Source of the DNA: Bacteroidales bacterium | Lineage (GTDB): Bacteria; Bacteroidota; Bacteroidia; Bacteroidales; FEN-979 | DNA length: 51,478 bases | NCBI GenBank assembly: GCA_023231065.1 | Contig: JALNWE010000016.1 | Coordinates: 1 to 51,478 of the forward strand | Reading direction: 5' to 3' | Part shown: one piece after another, positions 17,298-24,544 of the stretch | Position numbering within the stretch: the first letter of the stretch is position 1 | Layout: the number at the start of each line of letters is the position of its first letter | Notes under the pieces: model-generated | Told to the model about the DNA's origin: nothing | The model's input: only the letters and a program-made list of their open reading frames with translations | The model's database searches: none | Program-made: the position numbers and the translations under genes

Positions 17298-18602
17298 CTA
17301 TTTATTAATGGTATTAATAAAGTTAACAGCGATCAGCCGGTCGTACAAGGAACCGGTCTCATGGTAATAGACATAGATGGAATAATCATTTTCCGTTTCC
17401 CAATGGTTCCCTTCGATGAAGGCAACATCTCCGGATGATTTTCCATTTTCTTTTAAAACATAAAGATAATTATAGTATCCCTGTTTCAAAAAAAGGTTTA
17501 ACTCATATCCTTTACGGTTATAATTATAATTCATCCTGCCTTCAGGACAAATCTCCCACCGGGTCAGCTCTCCGATAACGAAAAATTGTCCTGTTGCCAA
17601 TAAAGCCGGATAGGGTAAAAAGAAGTGGATCCAGGTATAATCTGCTTCAGTGTTGCTGTTTTCAGCATGTTCTTCATTTTTAACATAAAATTTGCCATTC
17701 AGATCCTGCTCGGACACATATTGCTTGAAGGTACGGGGTAGATCATTTACCAGAAAAACCTGATAGGTGGTATCGTAACTTATTTTTGCAATCCGTTCTG
17801 ATTGATAGATCAGGCTTTTCGTATCAAATGAGCGGTATTGGTTTCCCCCGTCGAAAGCGATGGATTCGTCGTACCGGTAGTCAAGGTCATCCCCTCTTAT
17901 AAACCGTGGATTCCCTAATTTCAAGACATTGTCCCACCGTCCGTTTTGCTGAACGATCACCTTGATTTCCCTGGATATATCCGTAACCGCCATCCCGTTC
18001 AGTTTTACTTCAAGATCAATCTGCTGGCGCGACAAATGATCTTCCATCCGGGAACTCTGGACGACAGTCCCGGTGGTGACAACGGGAGTGGCTTCAAATA
18101 CCATGAACCGCCATGTAAATGCCGGACGCAGGGATTCTTCTTCATATACGATCAAAAGATAATTTCCGGAGATTCTGGGCCGCATTTGTCCGGTAGGAAA
18201 GCTGGCCTTGAAATGGATATATTTGACAGTGGTGTTGTATGAATACTCGAACTGATCAATATTTTCTTCCCTGAAACCATCAATGACATCCAGGACATCC
18301 AGGCCCATGGTGGCGCTCCAGTCGGATTCGCAATGACGGATCGTAAATTTATACCGTTTGATCTCCGGGTCCAGATCGTCGAAAGAAATACTGATCTGTT
18401 CATCGGAATTAAGCCGGATGATGGGGGCTGACAGATCGAAACCAGCCTTATAAACCTGGACCGTTTTTATTCCCGGATCATAAATGGCATTGATGTTGGG
18501 AAGTTCTTCAGGGGACCCTTTAACAGGGCAAAGAAGCAAAAGAGCGATGATGAGTGACAATTCACAAATGACAAGTGACGATTTATGATTTACGATTTTC
18601 AT
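17298..18602 (-). CDS. Type IX secretion plug-like protein (DUF5103 family)
   Basis: The protein has 434 residues with a signal peptide (hydrophobic stretch about 10-27). The body matches the DUF5103/T9SS plug type: an opening with YDPGIKTVQVYKAGFDLSAPIIRL, the conserved YKFTIRHCESDWSA, FREENIDQFEYSYNTTVKYIHF, and later GNYLLIVYEE and AFTWRFMVFE. Family members are linked to the periplasmic plug of the SprA translocon. The start codon overlaps the end of the methyltransferase gene by 4 bases. The first 17 residues are encoded by low-complexity repeat DNA (see 18548-18625), so the present signal peptide start may be a recent acquisition. Confidence 0.8.
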   Translation of the reverse strand: MKIVNHKSSLVICELSLIIALLLLCPVKGSPEELPNINAIYDPGIKTVQVYKAGFDLSAPIIRLNSDEQISISFDDLDPEIKRYKFTIRHCESDWSATMGLDVLDVIDGFREENIDQFEYSYNTTVKYIHFKASFPTGQMRPRISGNYLLIVYEEESLRPAFTWRFMVFEATPVVTTGTVVQSSRMEDHLSRQQIDLEVKLNGMAVTDISREIKVIVQQNGRWDNVLKLGNPRFIRGDDLDYRYDESIAFDGGNQYRSFDTKSLIYQSERIAKISYDTTYQVFLVNDLPRTFKQYVSEQDLNGKFYVKNEEHAENSNTEADYTWIHFFLPYPALLATGQFFVIGELTRWEICPEGRMNYNYNRKGYELNLFLKQGYYNYLYVLKENGKSSGDVAFIEGNHWETENDYSIYVYYHETGSLYDRLIAVNFINTINK

Positions 18603-18625
18603 TTTTCTCCTTTCTCCTTTCTCCT
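18548..18625 (-). repeat. Low-complexity repeat text forming both gene ends
   Basis: The minus strand carries three tandem GGAGAAA units followed by a degenerate string built from words such as AAATCGT, AAATCAT, GTCACTTGTC and ATTGTCACT. It encodes the last residues of the methyltransferase (RRKEKGEK) and the first residues of the plug-like protein (MKIVNHKSSLVICEL). Confidence 0.55.
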
Positions 18626-19393
18626 GAATTCAGCACAGATTATTGCAGCAGCGATGGAGGCATTGAGCGATTCTGCTTTACCCAGACGGGAAGGACCAAA
18701 AGAGGGGATATACAGTTTTTTCGTAACAAAGGGGACCAGCTCTTTTGAAATTCCCCGTGACTCATTGCCAATCAGGATGATCCCCTCAGATGGCAAATCC
18801 TGTTCAAACAGGTTTTCGCCTTCCAGAAAAGTCCCGAATACGGGTATTTTGCCAGTACATACTGAAAGAAGCCCTGCCAGGTCACAACGGGTCACCATGA
18901 CCCTTGTAATGGAGCCCATGGTAGCCTGGACGACCTTGGGATTATACAATTCAACGGATTGTTCCGAGCAGAAAACGGTTTCGATACCAAACCAATCAGC
19001 AATCCGGATGATGGTCCCCAGATTGCCCGGGTCATGGATATCATCAAGGGCAAGGTTGAGACCGGATGACGGATGACCGATTGGAGGTGCTGATATCTGT
19101 GATCCGCTTTCTGGTTTCTGAACCACCGCCAGCACGGGACTGGGCGTAGCCAACGCGGAGATCCGCTCCATCTCGCGGGGTAAGGTTTCGAACACCGGAA
19201 TTTCTTTTTGTCGGATGAGGGGCAGATTAGATATGATCCAGGATGCATCTGCATAGATTTCAACGATCCGGAACCGGCTGTTCAGCATCTCCTGCGCCAG
19301 CTTTTCCCCTTCGGCTAAAAATTGACCATACTCCTCCCTGAACTTTTTAATCCGGAGGGCGGAAACGCGTTTTATCTGGTTTTGAGAAAGCAT
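18599..19393 (-). CDS. TrmH/SpoU-family RNA 2'-O-methyltransferase
   Basis: The protein has 264 residues. An N-terminal substrate-binding domain (MLSQNQIKRVSALRIKKFREEY... FLAEGEKLAQEML) precedes the SPOUT domain with motif 1 (DDIHDPGNLGTIIRIADWFG), motif 2 (ILIGNESRGIS) and motif 3 (IPSFGPSRLGKAESLNASIAAAII). It probably uses SAM to methylate a ribose in rRNA or tRNA. The linker between the domains is somewhat long and encoded by repeat-like DNA (about 19060-19130). Its ATG directly follows the T-run of the rplI terminator, leaving no normal leader. Target RNA cannot be read from the sequence. Confidence 0.88.
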   Translation of the reverse strand: MLSQNQIKRVSALRIKKFREEYGQFLAEGEKLAQEMLNSRFRIVEIYADASWIISNLPLIRQKEIPVFETLPREMERISALATPSPVLAVVQKPESGSQISAPPIGHPSSGLNLALDDIHDPGNLGTIIRIADWFGIETVFCSEQSVELYNPKVVQATMGSITRVMVTRCDLAGLLSVCTGKIPVFGTFLEGENLFEQDLPSEGIILIGNESRGISKELVPFVTKKLYIPSFGPSRLGKAESLNASIAAAIICAEFRRKEKGEK

Positions 19394-19424
19394 AAAAAAT
19401 CCCGGAATGAATGAATTCCGGGAT
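19394..19424 (-). terminator. Terminator of the rpsF-rpsR-rplI operon, abutting the next start codon
   Basis: On the minus strand a perfect 10-bp stem (ATCCCGGAAT with ATTCCGGGAT, 6-base loop) is followed by six T residues (19399-19394), and the next bases are the ATG of the methyltransferase gene at 19393-19391. Confidence 0.8.
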
Positions 19425-19491
19425 AAAGTTACACATTTTCACCTACTATGGCGCCATGCAGTCAGTGGATCACTTCTGCACTATCCGGAAA

Positions 19492-19941
19492 CTATTCAGC
19501 AAAAACCTCGAAAGAGATCTCTACCTGAACATCTTTATGAAGATGGATCTTTGCCTTATAGGTGCCCAGTTCTTTGATATGTTCATGGTCAACCTGGATC
19601 TTTTTACGGTCAACTTCAACATTGTGCTGATCCTTCAGCGCCTGCGCGATCTGGATAGCATTCACCGAACCAAAGATCTTGCCGCTTTCGGCCGCTTTTG
19701 CGCCAATTCTCACGGTCAAGTCCTTCAGGCTTTTTGAAAGATCCTCGGCCGCGTTTTTGATTTTGGCTTCTTTGTGGGCTTTTTGTTTCAGGGTCTCAGC
19801 CAACACTTTTTTGTTGGATTCAGTAGCCAGAATGGCAATCCCCTGAGGAATCAGATAATTCCGTGCATAACCGGCCTTTACATTTACTTTTTCATTTGCA
19901 TAGCCCAGGTTGAGCAAATCTTGTTTTAAAATAACTTCCAT
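19492..19941 (-). CDS. rplI: 50S ribosomal protein bL9
   Basis: The protein has 149 residues, the usual bL9 length. The N-terminal domain MEVILKQDLLNLGYANEKVNVKAGYARNYLIPQG is diagnostic, followed by the long connecting helix (AETLKQKAHKEAKIKNAAED) and the C-terminal domain (GKIFGSVNAIQIAQAL). It is the third gene of the rpsF-rpsR-rplI operon, 13 bases after rpsR. Confidence 0.97.
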   Translation of the reverse strand: MEVILKQDLLNLGYANEKVNVKAGYARNYLIPQGIAILATESNKKVLAETLKQKAHKEAKIKNAAEDLSKSLKDLTVRIGAKAAESGKIFGSVNAIQIAQALKDQHNVEVDRKKIQVDHEHIKELGTYKAKIHLHKDVQVEISFEVFAE

Positions 19942-19954
19942 GGTTCTTGCCTCC

Positions 19955-20227
19955 TTATTTTAATAAATCTCCGACATAGGGCAATAAGGCAATGTGCCTG
20001 GCCCGTTTGACTGCCTGCGCTACTTTGCGTTGGTATTTTGTTGAAGTACCCGTGATACGGCGCGGAAGGAGTTTCCCCTGCTCATTGATAAACTTGATCA
20101 GAAAATCCGCGTCCTTATAGTCAATATATTTAATACCGCTCTTTTTGAAGCGGCAATATTTTTTCTTTTTCGTATCAACCGCTATCGGGGTCAGATACTT
20201 TATTTCACCTTGTTGTTGTGTTGCCAT
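19955..20227 (-). CDS. rpsR: 30S ribosomal protein bS18
   Basis: The protein has 90 residues. Typical bS18 features are KKKKYCRFKKSGIKYIDYKD, LLPRRITGTSTKYQRKVAQAVKRARHIALLPY. bS18 binds bS6 on the small-subunit platform, which fits its position 20 bases after rpsF. Only one cysteine remains of the zinc set seen in some lineages. Confidence 0.97.
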   Translation of the reverse strand: MATQQQGEIKYLTPIAVDTKKKKYCRFKKSGIKYIDYKDADFLIKFINEQGKLLPRRITGTSTKYQRKVAQAVKRARHIALLPYVGDLLK

Positions 20228-20247
20228 AATAAAATAATTTTCCGGGG

Positions 20248-20604
20248 TTACTGAACTTTTTCTTCTTTTGCGGCCTTGGCCTTATTGCGTTTCTTTTCGT
20301 TGTATGCAAGCATGTGCTTGTCTAAAGCAACGGTCAGAAAACGAAGGATACGCTCATCGCGTTTGAAGGTCACCTCCCATTCACGAATCAGCGAAGGCTC
20401 TGCTTTGAATTCAATCAAATGATAAAAGCCGGTTGATTTTTTCTGAATGGGGTAAGCCAGTTTACGCAGTCCCCAATGATCCTCGAAGACCACCTCGGCG
20501 CCTTTGCCGACGAGGAACTTCTGATACTTTTCTACCGTTTCCTTCATCTGTTCATCAGACAAAACGGGAGTCATAATGAAAACGGTTTCATACTGTTTTA
20601 ACAT
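20248..20604 (-). CDS. rpsF: 30S ribosomal protein bS6
   Basis: The protein has 118 residues: MLKQYETVFIMTPVLSDEQ at the start, WGLRKLAYPIQKKSTGFYHLIEF in the core and a Lys/Ala-rich tail (KKRNKAKAAKEEKVQ). It is the first gene of the operon. The leader is only about 35 bases and shows no obvious CCG stem-loop of the bS6-bS18 feedback type. Confidence 0.97.
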   Translation of the reverse strand: MLKQYETVFIMTPVLSDEQMKETVEKYQKFLVGKGAEVVFEDHWGLRKLAYPIQKKSTGFYHLIEFKAEPSLIREWEVTFKRDERILRFLTVALDKHMLAYNEKKRNKAKAAKEEKVQ

Positions 20605-20647
20605 TTCTTTTCGATTTTAATGAATGAATGGTTTTTAAAAAGGACTG

Positions 20648-20679
20648 CAAAAGTACACCAAATAATTCATATTACCAAA
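20648..20679 (-). promoter_or_regulatory. Promoter of the rpsF-rpsR-rplI operon
   Basis: On the minus strand TTTG (20679-20676), a 20-base spacer and TACTTTTG (20655-20648) match the Bacteroidota consensus exactly, 43 bases upstream of rpsF. Confidence 0.75.
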
Positions 20680-20740
20680 TGATGTCCCTGGCTTTTACTA
20701 ATTTTGACGGGTAACTTTACGATGTCCGGTTCGAAATTTA

Positions 20741-22600
20741 ATGACCACCATGAATAATACCAGGTATCCTCAGATCGCCCTTTTCGGTATCTTCTGTTTC
20801 GTGTTTGCATTTATTATCAGTTACCGTGTTTTTGAGGGGGACGGTACTGGATGGAAACATATCATCACCAGTGATGGAAGGGGATATTACGCCTATCTGC
20901 CGGCATTGATCATCGATGGTGACCCTACCTTCAGGAAAGTGGTAGGACGCGAATCCAGGTTGTCAGGATATGCTCATTATAAACCAGGATATCTGGTCAA
21001 TATCGACGGTCATCCGGTCAACAAATATTTCGCGGGCGAGGCGCTCCTGCTTCTTCCCTTTTTCTTCCTTGGTCTCATTTTTTCCTGGATTTTGGGGGCG
21101 CCGATAGATGGATATTCTTTTCTTTTTCAATTGTCGATTGGATTGGGAGCTTTGTTTTACCTTATGTGGGGATTATTCTTCCTGTATCGCATCCTCCGTT
21201 ATTTTCGTATAAGGCCTTCTTTATCCGCGATGCTTCTGGTCATTATCTTATTCGGGACTAACCTCCTGTACTATACCATCTGGCAACCGACCATGTCGCA
21301 TATTTATTCTTTCTTTGCCATTAACGGATTGATCAGTTGTGCCCTTTCGGGGATCCGGGTATGGGATAAAAGGATCGCGTTGCATAGCGGCTTTTTCCTG
21401 GGAATGGTTTTCCTGATCCGTCCCACCAACCTTGTCGTGTTGCTTCTGATCCCTTTTTTTGCCGGGGACCGGAACACTTTATCACATTTTTTCAAAGAAC
21501 TTTGGCATCAAAAAAACGCCACCGCCCTTTGCATCCTGATCATCCTGTTATCCACGGCGGTTCAACCCGTCCTCTGGTATCTTCAAACGGGGAGGTTTTT
21601 CATCTGGCCATACCAAAATGAGGGGTTTCGGTTTTCCAATCCGGAAATAACCAACGTATTATTCAGCTTCCGGAAAGGTTTATTTGTTTATACACCATTG
21701 ATATTCCTGTCATGGTTTGGATTGATATACCTGGCCTTTAAAAACCGCATCCGGTTTTTTAGCATGCTGGTTTTCCTCACATCCGTAACATATTTGATCG
21801 CCAGTTGGTGGAACTGGTATTATGGCGATGGATATGGATTGAGGGCTTTCATCGATTACTATGGGATATTTTGCCTTTTGCTTGCCCTTCCCTTAAACAG
21901 CATACCCTGGAAAGTCGCCAAACCCCTGATTGTGGTTTTGATTGTCCCCCTGGTTTTCCTCAATATTTTTCAGACCTGGCAATACACCCATTATATAATC
22001 CAACCTAACAGCATGAACCGCGAAAAATTCCAGTATGTTTTTTTGAGGGCAGATTCCGCGTATATTAATTGTCTGGGAGGAAACCAGGAAATAGCTGATT
22101 ATTCAGTAGATGTCAAGCATCCCGATCTGAGATTTTATACCGATCTTGAACGGGATTCGCCAGGATGGAACATGATCTCAATCATCCCGACAAACAGGGC
22201 CTATTCTACCGGTCATGCCGGTTACCTTGATTCCTTGCATCTTTTTAGTCCCGGATTGAGTATTGTTGCTGCCGATCTTGGAAAATTACCGGCCCGTTAT
22301 TTTGTGGAAGGTGAACTGATGGTTTGGGATAGTGCACAGGGAGCGACCAATAAGGCGCTCGTCGTTTTAAGCATGGATAGCATCAATTCTCTTGAAAATT
22401 ACTGGCAAGGTTTCCGTCTGAACGATTTTCCGCGTACAGACATAAAAACCTGGAGAAAATGCAATTTTTCGCTTACCCTTCCAGAAATCAGTAATCCAAG
22501 AGGAATTCTGAAAATTTATATCTGGAATACCGGGAAAAAACCGATGTTGGTCGATGACTTCGGTCTAAAATTCTACAGATTGAAAAATCAGGGAAATTAA
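20741..22600 (+). CDS. Polytopic membrane protein, GT-C glycosyltransferase-like
   Basis: The protein has 619 residues with about ten hydrophobic segments between residues 12 and 425, then a soluble C-terminal domain of about 190 residues that is probably extracytoplasmic. An early loop carries SDGRGYYAYLPAL, and acidic residues in the first loop are typical of GT-C lipid-linked sugar transferases. FLIRPTNLVVLLLIPF is a recurring motif in that superfamily. Donor and acceptor are unknown. A second ATG lies 9 bases downstream and is equally possible as start. It diverges from rpsF and is convergent with ispF, with no pathway partner nearby. Confidence 0.6.
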   Translation: MTTMNNTRYPQIALFGIFCFVFAFIISYRVFEGDGTGWKHIITSDGRGYYAYLPALIIDGDPTFRKVVGRESRLSGYAHYKPGYLVNIDGHPVNKYFAGEALLLLPFFFLGLIFSWILGAPIDGYSFLFQLSIGLGALFYLMWGLFFLYRILRYFRIRPSLSAMLLVIILFGTNLLYYTIWQPTMSHIYSFFAINGLISCALSGIRVWDKRIALHSGFFLGMVFLIRPTNLVVLLLIPFFAGDRNTLSHFFKELWHQKNATALCILIILLSTAVQPVLWYLQTGRFFIWPYQNEGFRFSNPEITNVLFSFRKGLFVYTPLIFLSWFGLIYLAFKNRIRFFSMLVFLTSVTYLIASWWNWYYGDGYGLRAFIDYYGIFCLLLALPLNSIPWKVAKPLIVVLIVPLVFLNIFQTWQYTHYIIQPNSMNREKFQYVFLRADSAYINCLGGNQEIADYSVDVKHPDLRFYTDLERDSPGWNMISIIPTNRAYSTGHAGYLDSLHLFSPGLSIVAADLGKLPARYFVEGELMVWDSAQGATNKALVVLSMDSINSLENYWQGFRLNDFPRTDIKTWRKCNFSLTLPEISNPRGILKIYIWNTGKKPMLVDDFGLKFYRLKNQGN

Positions 22601-22615
22601 TGCCGGATACTGGAT

Positions 22616-22663
22616 CTTCCCTTCTCGTTGAGGAGAAGGGTCAGTGGATGAGGTGGGGGCTGG
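22616..22663 (+). repeat. 48-base dispersed hairpin repeat, copy A
   Basis: CCCTTCTC and GAGAAGGG form a perfect 8-bp stem with a 6-base loop, followed by the shared tail ending GGATGAGGTGG, 4 bases, CTGG. It lies between the convergent GT-C-like gene and ispF and contains the ispF stop codon. Copies B and C are at 38524 and 41514, in the same orientation. Confidence 0.8.
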
Positions 22664-23138
22664 AGGCCGGATGCTCCAGCAGCGCAACCGCGTAAGCCGA
22701 GATGCCTTCTTCACGACCTATAAAACCCAGCTTTTCACTGGTTTTTGCCTTGATTGAAAGTTGATCCTCATCTAGTCCCATTATTTTTATCAGCACACTG
22801 ACCATGTCAGGTACCAGGTCGTTGATTTTGGGACGTTGTAAAACGACCGTGGCGTCAATGTTACCGATTGTATATCCTTTTCCCGAAATAAGTCCAATGG
22901 TTTTTTTCAGCAGGATTTTGCTGTCGATCCCTTTATAAGCAGGATCGGTGTCGGGAAACTGGTTTCCGATATCCCTGAGCCCTGCAGCGCCCAATAAAGC
23001 ATCGATGATCGCGTGGATGAGGACGTCGCCGTCAGAATGGCCTTTGGAGCCTTTGGAATGAGGGACAGGGATCCCGCCTAACCAGAATTCATAGCCGGAT
23101 TCGAGGATGTGGGTGTCAAAGCCGAAACCAATGCGCAT
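22641..23138 (-). CDS. ispF: 2-C-methyl-D-erythritol 2,4-cyclodiphosphate synthase
   Basis: This enzyme of the non-mevalonate isoprenoid pathway has 165 residues from this start. MRIGFGFDTH holds the metal-binding Asp and His; GGIPVPHSKGSKGHSDGDVLIHAIIDALLGA and DIGNQFPDTDPAYKGIDS are family signatures; KAKTSEKLGFIGREEGISAYAVALL is the normal C-terminal part. The last residues (EHPASSPHLIH) are encoded by dispersed repeat copy A and look like an added tail. In-frame ATGs at 23141 and 23162 also exist; the chosen one gives the family's usual N-terminus. No ispD or other pathway gene is adjacent. Confidence 0.95.
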   Translation of the reverse strand: MRIGFGFDTHILESGYEFWLGGIPVPHSKGSKGHSDGDVLIHAIIDALLGAAGLRDIGNQFPDTDPAYKGIDSKILLKKTIGLISGKGYTIGNIDATVVLQRPKINDLVPDMVSVLIKIMGLDEDQLSIKAKTSEKLGFIGREEGISAYAVALLEHPASSPHLIH

Positions 23139-23223
23139 CATATTCAGCTGAGATGTGGACAATGATCAAATGCCCGGTGTATTTGGGATAAAAAATACCT
23201 TGCCCGGCAACCCGGTCGCAATA

Positions 23224-24438
23224 TTAGTTAGAGCCTTGTGATCCTTTAGCCACCTTACTATTATCAAAGTTGAATAATAAAGTGAATTGAAGGGTATTTT
23301 GCAGTGCGTTGTTGTTACGAATGGGAAGCAGATAGGAAAAATCAAGTCCGAAAACATTGTACCGGAGGCCTGCGCCAAGGGTAAAGAACTGGCGATCACC
23401 CTTGTATTTTGATTCGTAGAAATAGCCGAGGCGGATCGAGAACAGTTTGTTGTACCAGTATTCGGCAGCGACGGCAACGTTGATTTCCTGCATCTCTTCC
23501 TTGAATCCGTATGGAGCATCATAAAAAGACTGGATCATACCTTTCACCACTGAAACGTCGGGGTCATACCCTTTTTCAATGACTTTCTTGCCATCCGAAT
23601 CAATGATCGGTTGATTGTTGGAATCCGTGGCATATACCGGAGGCGTAGGGACCAGGAGTTTAGACAAGTCGAGTGAAAATGTCAGCCGGTTATAATCGTC
23701 AATATCCATGGTAAAAGAGGGGCCTATACGGAGGGTAGTCGGGATAAAATCACGCACGACCGAGGTACTGCTGTATGACATTTTTGCGCCGATATTGGAA
23801 ATATCCATACCTGCATCGATGGATGCCCCGCTCATCCCACTGATCTCCATTTCATGGTGGTAATAGATGGCTACATCTGCAGCAAATGAAGTTCCCGGAC
23901 GAACATCATAAGAGGTATAATTAACAGGGACAAGGTTGGAATAAATGAACCGGGCAGCTACAGCGCCTGAAAACTCACGGGAGAATTTCCTGGCATAGGT
24001 CGCATCAATAGCCCATTCATTGGGTTTAACTTCGCCCAGCTCCTGACCAACGTCATTGGTAAACATAACGGATCCCATCGAAAAAAACCGGAGGGATGCC
24101 GCTATCGCGTTTTTGTCACCGATCTTTCCAAAACCGGTAACAGAGGCCAATCCAATATCATTAACCAAGCCTCTTAACCAGGGGACATAACCGATCCCAA
24201 ATCCGAATGATTTATCAATAAACGCATATTTGGCCGGGTTCCAATACATTGAATAAGCATCGGGACTGGTAGCGGCGCCCACATCGCCCATCCCTCCTGA
24301 ACGGGCATCCGGGGAAATTGTAAGAAACGGTACGGCGGTGGAGATAACGCGGCTACCATCACTGGGTTCCGTATCTTGTCCAAACATACTAACTGACGCC
24401 ATAATAAATGCGAGGAGTAAAAGGAAGCGGATCTTCAT
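23224..24438 (-). CDS. porV: T9SS outer-membrane protein PorV
   Basis: The protein has 404 residues: a signal peptide, then ISTAVPFLTISPDARSGGMGDVGAATSPDAYSMYWNPAKYAF, the characteristic N-terminus of PorV (LptO), and a 14-strand FadL-like barrel ending in QNTLQFTLLFNFDNSK. PorV shuttles T9SS cargo from the translocon to the attachment complex and works with PorU. It lies about 106 bases after the shorter porU on the same strand, consistent with the porU-porV synteny common in Bacteroidota. Confidence 0.93.
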   Translation of the reverse strand: MKIRFLLLLAFIMASVSMFGQDTEPSDGSRVISTAVPFLTISPDARSGGMGDVGAATSPDAYSMYWNPAKYAFIDKSFGFGIGYVPWLRGLVNDIGLASVTGFGKIGDKNAIAASLRFFSMGSVMFTNDVGQELGEVKPNEWAIDATYARKFSREFSGAVAARFIYSNLVPVNYTSYDVRPGTSFAADVAIYYHHEMEISGMSGASIDAGMDISNIGAKMSYSSTSVVRDFIPTTLRIGPSFTMDIDDYNRLTFSLDLSKLLVPTPPVYATDSNNQPIIDSDGKKVIEKGYDPDVSVVKGMIQSFYDAPYGFKEEMQEINVAVAAEYWYNKLFSIRLGYFYESKYKGDRQFFTLGAGLRYNVFGLDFSYLLPIRNNNALQNTLQFTLLFNFDNSKVAKGSQGSN

Positions 24439-24544
24439 TGGATAAGTGCTGATATTAAATGATACAATAAATAAGTTCAGAAAATAACGGTCGAGGTAAA
24501 TTTATATTGTCCGGGGAAAAAAAATTGTCAGAAATTGATTGAAA

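Noticed and set aside
20605..20647. bS6-bS18 feedback RNA structure in the rpsF leader
   Set aside because: The leader is very short and shows no CCG-bearing stem-loop.
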